Shown one piece after another: positions 16,773 to 25,538 of a stretch of 51,142 nt of DNA. Both the position numbers and the translations under genes were made by a program. The DNA lies in IMG/VR virus record IMGVR_UViG_3300029913_000033, positions 1 to 51,142 of that record; one strand, given 5' to 3'. The DNA is from a virus. Every line of letters starts with the position of its first letter. Position 1 is the first letter of the stretch. The notes under the pieces were generated by a model, which ran no database searches, was not told where the DNA came from, and worked only from the letters and a program-made list of their open reading frames with translations.

Positions 16773-17906
16773 ATGACTTTTCGCAACGTCGACACGGGGG
16801 AATTTGGACTGCTCATCAATGGCATGGATATGTTGCTGGGATCAGACGGTCTAAAGTCGTGCACGATCATCGACAATACCACGTCCGCCGCGCCAACCGT
16901 ATCAATGACGTTTTTAGACGCGCGACGCAAGGCGGTCGCCGCTGGGGCGTTTACCGACGGCTCGAAGATACAGGTGATCATGGGCGATGGTCATAACGCC
17001 CCCGTGACCTACAACTTCCTACAGTGGTCGCTTGCAGACTCCGCCGCAAACGTCGCTGGAGAGACAGCTACCATATCGGGCGTGGCAGACGTGCTTCCGT
17101 GGATCTCCAAGATTAACACCAAGCGTTTTATCGGCAACGTATCCGACGTGCTGCCTCAGCTAGCCCAGGCCGGTGGAATCAATCTTACTGACATCGACGC
17201 AACCCAGGATAAGATGACGTGGTTGCCAAACAGCAAGACGCTGCATCAGTTCGCGCGCGACCTTCAAGACCACTCATGGATGGGTTCAGGGGCCTCTCCA
17301 ATGCTAGCTGTCACTAGTCAAAATGGCCAGTGGCAGCTGCGCATGAAGGATATTCTAAAGCAGGGAAGTAGTGGAACACCGATGGCCTCGCTACCATTCG
17401 CTGCGACAGGTGACATACTAATCTACGACTATCGTGCTCACTCCGATGCGATGTTCTTCAACACGTGGGTCAACTACGGCTACAAGGTAATGCAGGAACA
17501 GCTAGACGGGACGCTCAACAGATTTCTCGGAATGAACATTACATCCCAGACATCCAATATCGGAATTAGCTCAGCTGCATCTTCGGCCGTAGGTCTAGTC
17601 CGCTCGCTCTATCATCCGCCAAACGTGGGTAATACGCACGCAAACTACGCGCAGGCCGCTCACAACAACCTCAAGGCGCAGGCGGCGTTTACGACCACGG
17701 TACATGCTATGACGGGTCAGCAAACGACTTACAAGTTGTTGGATGACGTGAAGGTAACTCTTGCGCAGAGCGATGGAACGATTAACACCGCCTATAGCGG
17801 TATGTATAAGGTCAGCTCAATATCGAGGCACATGTCTAAGGGCAGCTATCGGGAGAAGTTTGTGCTAATCAGCCAGGGCATAAACGCTCAGTTTACGGGA
17901 GCATAG
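16773..17906 (+). CDS. Baseplate hub protein (gp27/gpD-like)
   Basis: The protein has 377 residues (T4 gp27 has 391). It starts with a strand-rich domain (MTFRNVDTGEFGLLINGMD), with ADVLPWISKINTKRFIGN and VLPQLAQAGGI in the middle. It then has KTLHQFARDLQDHSWM, a pattern typical of gp27/Mu gp44/P2 gpD hub proteins, whose two tube-like domains form a pseudo-hexameric ring holding the spike. The C-terminal region (SGMYKVSSISRHMSKGSYREKFVL) matches the closing strands of that family. The stop is followed one base later by the spike ATG, suggesting coupled synthesis of partners. Confidence 0.75.
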   Translation: MTFRNVDTGEFGLLINGMDMLLGSDGLKSCTIIDNTTSAAPTVSMTFLDARRKAVAAGAFTDGSKIQVIMGDGHNAPVTYNFLQWSLADSAANVAGETATISGVADVLPWISKINTKRFIGNVSDVLPQLAQAGGINLTDIDATQDKMTWLPNSKTLHQFARDLQDHSWMGSGASPMLAVTSQNGQWQLRMKDILKQGSSGTPMASLPFAATGDILIYDYRAHSDAMFFNTWVNYGYKVMQEQLDGTLNRFLGMNITSQTSNIGISSAASSAVGLVRSLYHPPNVGNTHANYAQAAHNNLKAQAAFTTTVHAMTGQQTTYKLLDDVKVTLAQSDGTINTAYSGMYKVSSISRHMSKGSYREKFVLISQGINAQFTGA

Positions 17907-17907
17907 A

Positions 17908-19107
17908 ATGAGCTTCGCAAACCCAACACGTCTACTCTCCGGTCGTAACCTCGCCGGCACGCGTCTACAGGGATTCGTAGTCAACAATGACGACTCGCAG
18001 GATCAGGAAAAGGTCAATCAGGAGCAGCAGCGCATCAAGGTTCGCATCCCTGACCTGGATGATGATATAGAGAGCGATAATGACCTCCCCTGGTATGAAC
18101 CGGGAAACTTACCGCAGTACGGCGGCACCAACAATGTCGGCTTCCACGGCGCTATCCCTCCAGTAGGCACCAAGGTATGGGTTCACTTCGAGGATGACTC
18201 ACGATACCACGGACGCTATATTGGTGGTGTGCAAAACCAAAATACCAAGATGCCCGACTTTACCAAGTGGGACAGTAAGAATACGAGCAGCGGAGATATG
18301 ACGAGTTCTGGTGGTGGATCAGGCTCAGGTAGCTCCTCTACATCAGGATCTTCCAGTAGCGATTCCTCTAGTTCCAGCTCAAGTTCGGGGTCTGGTAGCA
18401 ACCAGCAGCTTCCTGGTTGGGCCTTTGGTAGCTCATGCAAAACTGGCAGTAGCGGTGGAGCATATGAGAAGTCGTATCCGCAGGCGTGGGGTAAGGTCGA
18501 TCCATCTGGAAACTTCTGGGGCGTCGACAACAAGACTGACTGTATAGAGCGCACTCACTGCGGGCGCGGCACATACCAGATTGACGGCGAAGGCAACGTC
18601 TACTTCCTCGTTAACGGTGGAACCAAGACGCAGGGTAGTCAGGACGCAAAGTCTAAGTGGCCAAAGGGCTTCACCATGGTTGTGTTTGGTGACCATACGC
18701 TCTACGTCGACGGCAACTTCACTGCAAGTGTTGGTGGTGATCTATCAGTAGTTGCCAAAGGTAAGGCCAACGTCGCGTCGGGTGGTGCAATGACGGTGCA
18801 GAGCAAGGACAAGCTAAGTGTCGTCGGCGGTTCAGATGTGACGGTATCAGCGAAGGGAACGCTGAACCTTATCGGCGGATCAGCCGTCAAGATTGCCGCG
18901 CCAAATATTACATCCAGCGTTGCGATAGTGCTCGGTGGTGGTGGACAGCCTAGCAAGGCATCAGCCGATTTCAAGTCGCAGAAGGCACCTGAGCAGGGGA
19001 CTCGTCCAACGCTATCTCAGGCGAAAGATCCACCAGAGACTGAGGATGGATCCAGCGGTTCCGGTAGTGGGGCAAGTGGCGGCTCTAGTGGTGGATCTTC
19101 AGGATAA
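17908..19107 (+). CDS. Baseplate central spike (gp5/gpV-like), no lysozyme domain
   Basis: The protein has 399 residues. Residues about 20-115 form the OB-fold of spike proteins: QRIKVRIPDLDDD, then GAIPPVGTKVWVHFEDD and YHGRYIGG. Residues about 128-167 are a Ser/Gly-rich linker. Residues about 215-345 carry regular short strands (LYVDGNFTASVGGDLSV, LSVVGGSDVTVSAKG, LNLIGGSAVKIAAPN) typical of the triple beta-helix needle. A Gly/Ser tail ends the protein. T4 gp5 has a lysozyme domain between OB-fold and helix; here that place holds only linker and a short conserved region (CIERTHCGRGTYQID). Muralytic activity has apparently moved to the two large proteins upstream. Confidence 0.85.
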   Translation: MSFANPTRLLSGRNLAGTRLQGFVVNNDDSQDQEKVNQEQQRIKVRIPDLDDDIESDNDLPWYEPGNLPQYGGTNNVGFHGAIPPVGTKVWVHFEDDSRYHGRYIGGVQNQNTKMPDFTKWDSKNTSSGDMTSSGGGSGSGSSSTSGSSSSDSSSSSSSSGSGSNQQLPGWAFGSSCKTGSSGGAYEKSYPQAWGKVDPSGNFWGVDNKTDCIERTHCGRGTYQIDGEGNVYFLVNGGTKTQGSQDAKSKWPKGFTMVVFGDHTLYVDGNFTASVGGDLSVVAKGKANVASGGAMTVQSKDKLSVVGGSDVTVSAKGTLNLIGGSAVKIAAPNITSSVAIVLGGGGQPSKASADFKSQKAPEQGTRPTLSQAKDPPETEDGSSGSGSGASGGSSGGSSG

Positions 19108-19126
19108 CAAAACGTAGGAGATTATC

Positions 19127-19531
19127 ATGGCAGCTGACCTCGGCGCACTACCTCTAATCCCGTCACTAAATCGACTTACCGACATCAACTACAGCTACTC
19201 GTTTGGATCGTCGGACATAATCATATCAGAGGCTGAGGCGGTTATCATCGGTGACGTCTATAATGTTTTGACAACGTTTATTGGGGATGAGCCTGGAAAC
19301 CCCACCTATGGATCGAACCTGCAGAAGTATGTATTTTCGCTATTCACTGAGGCCGTCGAGCAGCTATGTCTCCTAGACGTGTTCAACGCGTTTAAGGCCA
19401 ACATACCACAGTTCCAGATGTCTCTTCCAAACTCCCACGTGTTCGTGTCATCAGCTAACCGCATAATAGGCATCTCTGTTGGCGTGATAATCAACGGGCG
19501 CGTGATTCCCGTGGAGATCAATTTTTCATAA
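19127..19531 (+). CDS. Baseplate wedge protein gp25-like
   Basis: The protein has 134 residues, nearly the size of T4 gp25 (132). It shows the family core: a helix after ISEAEAVIIGDVYNVLTTF, the conserved EPGNPTYGSNLQKYVF (usual form: R.GE....P..G..L...lF), and the C-terminal strands GISVGVIINGRVIPVEINF. In T4 this small protein sits in the wedge core and starts sheath assembly. AGGAG precedes the ATG, and the gp6-like partner follows 12 bases after the stop. Confidence 0.85.
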   Translation: MAADLGALPLIPSLNRLTDINYSYSFGSSDIIISEAEAVIIGDVYNVLTTFIGDEPGNPTYGSNLQKYVFSLFTEAVEQLCLLDVFNAFKANIPQFQMSLPNSHVFVSSANRIIGISVGVIINGRVIPVEINFS

Positions 19532-19543
19532 GAGGTATCTCAC

Positions 19544-21064
19544 ATGGCAAGCACACCTCCACCACTAGTCTTGAGTCCAATCGTAACCGACTACTACGGC
19601 ATTCAAGCCGCATTAGAGTCTGATCTAATCGCTGCACCGTCTGGTAGCTGGACGAACCTCGCTCCCGCAGGAACCGGGTCAGCAATCATACGATGGATTG
19701 CCAGCGTAGGTTCCATGAACCAGGGTGCGCTGGCACGTTCACTGCAGGAAAACTACCCAGACACGGCGAGGTCGCCCAGTGCAATCCTTCGTGCAGCACG
19801 GTTACAGGGAATCAACCCAATTCGCGCGCGGGCTGGTCAGATTCAGCTATCGGTAACGCGAACCGACTCGTCGCTAAATTCGCTCGCCATTCCCGCCTAC
19901 ACTCAGTGGAACATCAACGGTCAGCCATTTGTAAACCGTGTGGCGTTTACCCTATCGGCATCAGGCGCGGCGGTATCCACAACGCTAAATCGTGGGCTTG
20001 TTACCACCGAGACGCATACTAGCGATGGCTCCGCATTCCAGTCGTTCATCCTCGGATCATCTGGATTGTGGAACATAAGCAACGACGATTTGTGGATGGT
20101 CGACTCCAGCGGAGTAACGTGGACCCCAATAACTACAGGGCTCTGGCGCGAGCCGTCTGGATCCACTACCTTCTTTGCCAGTACAATTCCAGACGGACGA
20201 GTGGAGTGTAAGTTTGGTGACGGCAACTATGCTGGGCTCCCAGCCGCAGGGACGCTCACGTTTGGTTATACGGTTCTTGATACAGCGCAGAAGACGTCTA
20301 CGCCACCCCCAGTCGGTTCCACCGCCACTGCAGCTGGCTATGCCGTCGTGGCGACGGTAACGAGTTCATCATTTCCCACGGCAAACCAAGATGCTCCGCC
20401 GCCATCATTTTATAAGGCCATCGGTCCAGGAGGTGCAGCCAACAACCAGCGTGCGGTGACGCGCGATGACTGTCGTGCCGAGGCCCTTCAGTATCCCGGC
20501 GTGGTCGACGCTCTGTTTCAGGGACAGGCAGAGATTAACCCGAGCGATCTGCGGTGGATGAACGTGCTCACCGTTACGCTGATAACGACTACGCCGTGGT
20601 CTCCCTTGCAGTGGCTAAACTTCAAAAACTTCATGGAGTCGGAACGCACGTGCGCTGGGTTCTGGCTCGTCAGGCTCGATCCGACGCCGGTGCACATAAC
20701 CCTGCCGGTCTCCATTGCTGCGCTGTCCATTGCCGACCTAAACTCGGTAACCAGTCTGACGCAGGCAGCGGTAACGGCATTCTTCGCGGTACAGGCTGGG
20801 TCGCTAGGCGGTAGCTATGCATACTCGGATATAATCGTCGCTGTGATGGAGGCATGCACCTACCAGGCAGCGCCAAATGAAACGGGACCGCTGCTCGATA
20901 CGGTTAGCTGCCCCGCTGATGCAATCACCCTCGCGCCCACGCAATACTTCGTGCTAGATTCATGCCCAATTACCGCCGCCTACACTACGAGGAAGAGTAG
21001 CGCCGCGTCGCTGGATGTAATAGTTGGTCAACCTATAATCTCCCCATCAAATCCACGTAGCTAA
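19544..21064 (+). CDS. Baseplate wedge protein gp6 / baseplate J-like
   Basis: The protein has 506 residues (T4 gp6 has 660). The N-terminal half has LARSLQENYPDTARSPSAIL and RLQGINPIRARAGQIQL, typical of the J/gp6 family. Strand-rich sections follow (SGVTWTPI, GRVECKFGDGNYAG). The second half has AIGPGGAANNQRAVTRDDC and EALQYPGVVDALFQGQAE, the conserved J motif region with the RAVT sequence, then a ferredoxin-like domain (WMNVLTVTLITTTPW). It links wedges into the baseplate ring. Directly after gp25-like, as in other contractile phages. Confidence 0.85.
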   Translation: MASTPPPLVLSPIVTDYYGIQAALESDLIAAPSGSWTNLAPAGTGSAIIRWIASVGSMNQGALARSLQENYPDTARSPSAILRAARLQGINPIRARAGQIQLSVTRTDSSLNSLAIPAYTQWNINGQPFVNRVAFTLSASGAAVSTTLNRGLVTTETHTSDGSAFQSFILGSSGLWNISNDDLWMVDSSGVTWTPITTGLWREPSGSTTFFASTIPDGRVECKFGDGNYAGLPAAGTLTFGYTVLDTAQKTSTPPPVGSTATAAGYAVVATVTSSSFPTANQDAPPPSFYKAIGPGGAANNQRAVTRDDCRAEALQYPGVVDALFQGQAEINPSDLRWMNVLTVTLITTTPWSPLQWLNFKNFMESERTCAGFWLVRLDPTPVHITLPVSIAALSIADLNSVTSLTQAAVTAFFAVQAGSLGGSYAYSDIIVAVMEACTYQAAPNETGPLLDTVSCPADAITLAPTQYFVLDSCPITAAYTTRKSSAASLDVIVGQPIISPSNPRS

Positions 21065-21074
21065 GGAGCACACC

Positions 21075-22958
21075 ATGAAGATCATCACAAATTCCACAGG
21101 ACAAACTTTCAAGATGGGTCGCGTTCGCCCATTGGTCAAGAAGCCTCGCCTTCACCTATACAACTTCCTATCTGAGCCTGCTGAAATTTTGCCACCACCA
21201 CCGGCCGCTGTAGACTATACGAAGTGTTGCAAGACAATGCTCGCACAGGTGCTGGGCAACGACGTTTTGAGTGATTGTACCACCGCCGGCGCATTTCACA
21301 TAGCTGGATCACTGATCATGAATGCGGGCGGAACAATCCTCTGGACCGACGCCCAGTACATACCATTCTACTCTGCATCGACTGGCTATGTTCCTGGCGA
21401 CGCTAGTACCGATCAGGGTGGGGATGAGCAGGAGGTATTAAACTTCTGGAAGAATAATGGCTTGCTCGCGGATGCGTCGCATAAGATCGCCGGGTTTATG
21501 GCTGTAAACTCTAGAAATATCGTGGAGATTAAGCAGGCAATCGCTCTATTCGGCAACGTCTATTTTGGTGTTGAGATGCCAGACGAGTGGATCAAGCCAT
21601 TCCCAGAAGCTGATGGGTTTACGTGGGACGTAGCCGGCAATGCAGACGAAAATAACGGTCACTGTTTTACATCAGATACGAAGGTCTCGCTACTGAATGG
21701 TAATGAGGTGTCGTTCAAAGAACTCGCAACAGGAAAATATGGTGACAAATTCTGGGTATATAGCTGTGACGACAAAGGCAACGTGGTACCTGGTCTAGCA
21801 CATAGTGTAAGAAAGACGCGCAGTCGTGCTGATATCGTAAAGGTAACGCTAGACAATGGTGAGGTGATTAAATGTACACCAGATCACTTGTTCATGCTAC
21901 GCGACAAGACTTATATCAAAGCCTCTGAGATGACACCAGGTACTAGTCTGATGCCGCTGTATCGCGAGTACAATGAGAGAGGTTATGAAAGGTTCTACAA
22001 TCCGGCAAACGGTAAGTGGGGTAAGACCTACATTAGAGTGGCCAAGAAAGTCTATAATCCTCCGAAGGGTATGGACATCCACCACTGGGATTTTGACAAG
22101 AACAACAATGATCCCAGCAATCTAGTAATCATGTCTCGTGAGGAGCACTCTATTTTACATCAGCAGACAGCTGGAGTTCTCAAGTCTTACGCCAAAAGCG
22201 ACAAAGGCAGAAAAAAGAGCAGCGAATTGATGAAGAATCTATGGGCTGATCCAGAGTGGCGCGCGGTACAAACCGCCCGGCTGAGGTCCACCGCTAGCGC
22301 ACGTGGTAAGAGGAATATTGAAAATGGTGGTGGCTTCCCAGGAATGGATCCTGACAAGTTGAAAAAGATGCAGCGAAAAAATGGTAAGAAGTTGGCCAAA
22401 CTATGTAAGGACCCAGCTTTTATAGAAGCGAATAAATACAAAGCTGCAGATGGGTTAAGACGCAAGATTGACTCTGATCCAGAATATCGTGCAACTCTAG
22501 TAGCAAACGCTAAAAAAGGATCAATAGCTGCTGCAAAACTACCTGTAACAGAAGAGCAACGAAAAGCTAGACGAAATAACATTAAATTAGCACGAGCGGC
22601 CAAAGAATATCGAAACCATAAAGTTTTATCAGTAGTACCAGCAGGTAAGCAAGATGTTTATGATATGACTGTAATAGGACATCACAACTTCGCTTTATCA
22701 GCAGGAGTATTTGTTCATAACTGCTTCGTAGGGCTCGGATACAACGACGTCGGAATCATCATCGACACGTGGGGCATTATTGGCACCATCACGTGGGCAG
22801 CCGTCGAGGAGTATTGTGCAAACTCCGTAGGTGGAGAGCTGTGGACGTGCATCTCAAAAGACGCCATTGCCAGCGGACTAGCTGAGGAAACTTATGGTCT
22901 CAACTGGTCCAAAATGGAAGCCGAATTTGCCGCACTAGGTGGCAGCATTAAGGCGTGA
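21075..22958 (+). CDS. Papain-like cysteine protease homologue interrupted by an intein
   Basis: The precursor has 627 residues; removal of residues 197-549 leaves 274. The extein is papain-like: C68 in SDCTTAGAFHIAG, H196 in NNGH, and after the intein CFVGLGYND and IIIDTWG, equal to the usual GHAV..VGYD...NSWG. The likely Asn is here Asp, which may reduce or alter activity. The intein sits directly behind the catalytic His, so the precursor cannot be active before splicing. The gene lies between wedge genes gp6 and gp7/gpI-like, so the product is probably in the virion. AAGGAG precedes the ATG. It could be an active protease or an inactive structural relative. Confidence 0.82.
   Translation: MKIITNSTGQTFKMGRVRPLVKKPRLHLYNFLSEPAEILPPPPAAVDYTKCCKTMLAQVLGNDVLSDCTTAGAFHIAGSLIMNAGGTILWTDAQYIPFYSASTGYVPGDASTDQGGDEQEVLNFWKNNGLLADASHKIAGFMAVNSRNIVEIKQAIALFGNVYFGVEMPDEWIKPFPEADGFTWDVAGNADENNGHCFTSDTKVSLLNGNEVSFKELATGKYGDKFWVYSCDDKGNVVPGLAHSVRKTRSRADIVKVTLDNGEVIKCTPDHLFMLRDKTYIKASEMTPGTSLMPLYREYNERGYERFYNPANGKWGKTYIRVAKKVYNPPKGMDIHHWDFDKNNNDPSNLVIMSREEHSILHQQTAGVLKSYAKSDKGRKKSSELMKNLWADPEWRAVQTARLRSTASARGKRNIENGGGFPGMDPDKLKKMQRKNGKKLAKLCKDPAFIEANKYKAADGLRRKIDSDPEYRATLVANAKKGSIAAAKLPVTEEQRKARRNNIKLARAAKEYRNHKVLSVVPAGKQDVYDMTVIGHHNFALSAGVFVHNCFVGLGYNDVGIIIDTWGIIGTITWAAVEEYCANSVGGELWTCISKDAIASGLAEETYGLNWSKMEAEFAALGGSIKA
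21663..22721 (+). mobile_element. Intein with HNH endonuclease domain
   Basis: The intein has 353 residues. It begins with C (CFTSDTKVSLLNG, block A), has CTPDHLFML with T268 and H271 (block B), and ends HHNFALSAGVFVHN before C550 (blocks F and G; H548, N549, C+1). It therefore has all the residues for class 1 splicing. Between them are an HNH motif at about 333-365 (MDIHHWDFDKNNND, SNLVIMSREEH) and three helical repeats around DPEW, DPAF and DPEY that resemble small DNA-binding modules. The DNA becomes AT-richer towards the end, unlike the flanking gene, as expected for acquired DNA. Homing into intein-free alleles is inferred. Confidence 0.92.
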
Positions 22959-22968
22959 GGATAACATC

Positions 22969-25023
22969 ATGACCAGCTCCCCTTTTAATCCACCATTTAG
23001 TGCAGACATAAACTTGGAGGGGTTGCTGCCTATCGATGGGATCGATGTGGTTGTTCCAGAGGGCGTCCCTGCGGGGTTCAATCTAGTCGACCTGCTGTCC
23101 GAATCCATGGCTAGCAGGCCGGCCTGGAATGACATGGCTACGGTAACAAGCCAAGTCCTCTACAACTACTTCGAGCAGTACCGAATCGCATTTGAGCTAT
23201 CGCGTTCACCTGAAAACATCTCCACCGTCTTGAAGGTCATCACACTTAAGATGATGGGACTCGACTGGAGGTCGACAAATCTAACTGACGACGACTACAA
23301 CCGTCTACTCTACTCAATCTCGCTCTATGAGCAGAACCATGGGCCTCAAGACTTCGTGCGCTTCATCGGCTACGCGCTCGGCGTCCCGATGGAGATGATC
23401 CCACTATGGACAAAAGACTATGAGGAGTTTGATCCGCAGGACTGGATTCCAAACAAGAATAAGTCGCTATGGGATTCGCCGCCTGGTCCATACTATCCCA
23501 CGTCGCACGTCGGCCTGCTCTACGAGGAGTTTGCCAAAAACGTTGCGGCGGTAGACCTTAATGAACTGCGCGACGTGTTCTACAAGCTGGCCCCAATCAA
23601 CCTCGTGCTTGAGTGGATCGCCACAGAGGTTACGCTGCGCGTAGGGCCACTCTACATGTCCCTACAGTTCTTTGAGACTAGCGAGGACACGATACAGACG
23701 TCTGACAAGGTCATGACGCTGCTGCTGTGCCCGCTTCCATACGAGCGTAGTGAGGACGTGTTACTGTTATTCCCCGACGCCCCGCAGCGCGAGTTGCCCG
23801 TCAATATGATGGTAGCTGGTTGTGAGGTGGATGAGGAGTTTGCATTTACAGCACGCCCCTACGTCGATTGGAGCCCGCTCGTGTCTGCACCAGATGGTGG
23901 GTTGGTTTCAGTAGGATCAAACCAGACAATCGTTGGTAGCACACTAAACAACAACGTCGCTTTTGTTACTGAGCCTTGTTCAGACTACATTGGGTGGTTA
24001 CCAGGTCAGTATGGCGCCTTGATAAATCCTGCGCGCTACGGCTATGTGCCAAACAGTAGCAATCCCCTAGCGCTATCATGGACGAAGACGAATAATACAG
24101 TAATTGGAGCGGCCTCGTGGGCAGGAGAGTTTTTGTATACTCTTACCACAACTAATCAAGCACCCATATACACGACCGGTGTAATCACTGGAACAAATGT
24201 GGTTACCTGGACACTAGCTCTCGTGGTTGGTTCTGGGTCAGAATATGTTGCTCTACAGCGGGGGGTAGATTCGGTAATCGTCGATTTAGTTTCTGGGGTT
24301 GCTCATCCTAGTAATGGTGTAGCGTGTGGCGTTGAAATGATGGGTGATGGATTTGTAACCATCTGGGCCGTCATGACTGGTGGTGATATTACCATCTACC
24401 CATCATGGGGCAACGATCTGATCGGAACCAGCACCGCTACCAACACTATATGGTGGTATAATTTACAGGTAGAAAACTCTGTATTTCCGAGCGTACCTTT
24501 TCTATCTGGAGCAACCGTTCCGATACTTCACGCCCAAAGCACATTCGATCTTGGTAACGGTACTCAGTTAAATTATCCATTTAGTTTTGCGCTTATACAA
24601 GCGATGCCATCGTTTGCCGAGTGGTCATTATCAGATCAGACTTTATTCGACTTCCGTAACCGGCTAGGTGATCGTATCATCGCCTGGATTAGCAGCGACA
24701 ACCTTGTTCGCTTCCAGGTAGTTGGTTCTGGGGTTACTACAACAGTTATTTCACCAGTAATAGCCTACGCAGCGTCATCTCTGTGTTTTGGATTTAGATT
24801 AAACTCAACAACTCAGACAATACGCCTCTATGTTGATTGGTGGTATGAAGACCTCTTGGTGCCTATACCCACGGGTTTCGCCTTCTGCAATATCTTACAC
24901 CCTCATAACGCACCGGTAACTAGTCAATGGACGTTGCAGCGCGTCATCGTAAACGGATTCAATCAGAATACCGAACTTCCGACAGATGCTGTGATGACGT
25001 GGCTCTTTAATCCACCAGCGTAG
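22969..25023 (+). CDS. Baseplate wedge protein (gp7/gpI-like) with lectin-like C-terminal part
   Basis: Start 22969 is chosen because GTGAGG lies before it; a longer reading would overlap the previous gene. The product has 684 residues. Residues about 30-220 are helical with VLYNYFEQYRIAFELSRSPEN, DDYNRLLYSISLYEQNHG and ELRDVFYKLAPINLVLEWI, like tail protein I and the N-terminal part of T4 gp7, which tie the wedge periphery together. From about 290 it is beta-rich. Two segments (WWYNLQVENSVFPSVPFL and a strand-rich block at about 510-640) look like concanavalin-type jellyroll domains that often bind sugars. Wedge role fair; sugar binding only suggested. Confidence 0.65.
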   Translation: MTSSPFNPPFSADINLEGLLPIDGIDVVVPEGVPAGFNLVDLLSESMASRPAWNDMATVTSQVLYNYFEQYRIAFELSRSPENISTVLKVITLKMMGLDWRSTNLTDDDYNRLLYSISLYEQNHGPQDFVRFIGYALGVPMEMIPLWTKDYEEFDPQDWIPNKNKSLWDSPPGPYYPTSHVGLLYEEFAKNVAAVDLNELRDVFYKLAPINLVLEWIATEVTLRVGPLYMSLQFFETSEDTIQTSDKVMTLLLCPLPYERSEDVLLLFPDAPQRELPVNMMVAGCEVDEEFAFTARPYVDWSPLVSAPDGGLVSVGSNQTIVGSTLNNNVAFVTEPCSDYIGWLPGQYGALINPARYGYVPNSSNPLALSWTKTNNTVIGAASWAGEFLYTLTTTNQAPIYTTGVITGTNVVTWTLALVVGSGSEYVALQRGVDSVIVDLVSGVAHPSNGVACGVEMMGDGFVTIWAVMTGGDITIYPSWGNDLIGTSTATNTIWWYNLQVENSVFPSVPFLSGATVPILHAQSTFDLGNGTQLNYPFSFALIQAMPSFAEWSLSDQTLFDFRNRLGDRIIAWISSDNLVRFQVVGSGVTTTVISPVIAYAASSLCFGFRLNSTTQTIRLYVDWWYEDLLVPIPTGFAFCNILHPHNAPVTSQWTLQRVIVNGFNQNTELPTDAVMTWLFNPPA

Positions 25024-25030
25024 CTACGCG

Positions 25031-25040
25031 ACCAATTTTG
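25031..25040 (+). promoter_or_regulatory. Intergenic motif ACCAATTTTG (start of fibre block)
   Basis: Lies seven bases after the wedge-gene stop and is followed by TTTCAGATATAAAGG. Same ten bases as at 7139 and 34600. Confidence 0.3.
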
Positions 25041-25062
25041 TTTCAGATATAAAGGACACTAG

Positions 25063-25533
25063 ATGGCACAGGCTGCTGTATTAACAAAGACGGGACGCAA
25101 TGTATTGCTTGCCGCAATGACGGCTGGTACAACTGTGAATATTACAACGGCAATTATTACTGATCAGGTCCTTGCGTGTAGCGGCGACGAGACGAGCCTC
25201 CCCACAAACGTATTTCGGATGACCACGCCGCAGTTACTGATCTACTCTCCCGGTCCAAACGTGCTGCGCTTTGCGCTTCCGATGGATGCGACGATTGGTA
25301 CATTTACGATTGGCACGATTGGTTTGTTTGATTCAAACTCAAATCTGATCGCTCTCGCATCTTTTCCTGGTGCTGGATCTAAGATTGCAAATTCACTACC
25401 AAATACATTAGGAAATATCCGTACATTCTACATCGATATTGGGTATGATGATATCTCAGCGACTGTAAACCCACTTACCATTACTGTGGCTCCATCTGTA
25501 AACGCACTAGTTAGTGCCTTGATCTACGGATAA
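25063..25533 (+). CDS. Tail-collar/fibre attachment domain protein
   Basis: The protein has 156 residues. LTKTGRNVLLAAMTAGTTVNI and ATIGTFTIGTIGLFDSNSNLIALASFPG follow the pattern of phage tail-collar N-terminal domains (of the P2 gpH/DUF3751 type): an opening helix, then IGEIGL.D..GNLIA. These domains attach fibres to the baseplate. Here it is a complete short protein, not the start of a long fibre, so it may be an adaptor to which later fibres bind. AAAGGA precedes the ATG. It opens the fibre cluster. Confidence 0.65.
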   Translation: MAQAAVLTKTGRNVLLAAMTAGTTVNITTAIITDQVLACSGDETSLPTNVFRMTTPQLLIYSPGPNVLRFALPMDATIGTFTIGTIGLFDSNSNLIALASFPGAGSKIANSLPNTLGNIRTFYIDIGYDDISATVNPLTITVAPSVNALVSALIYG

Positions 25534-25538
25534 CAACA

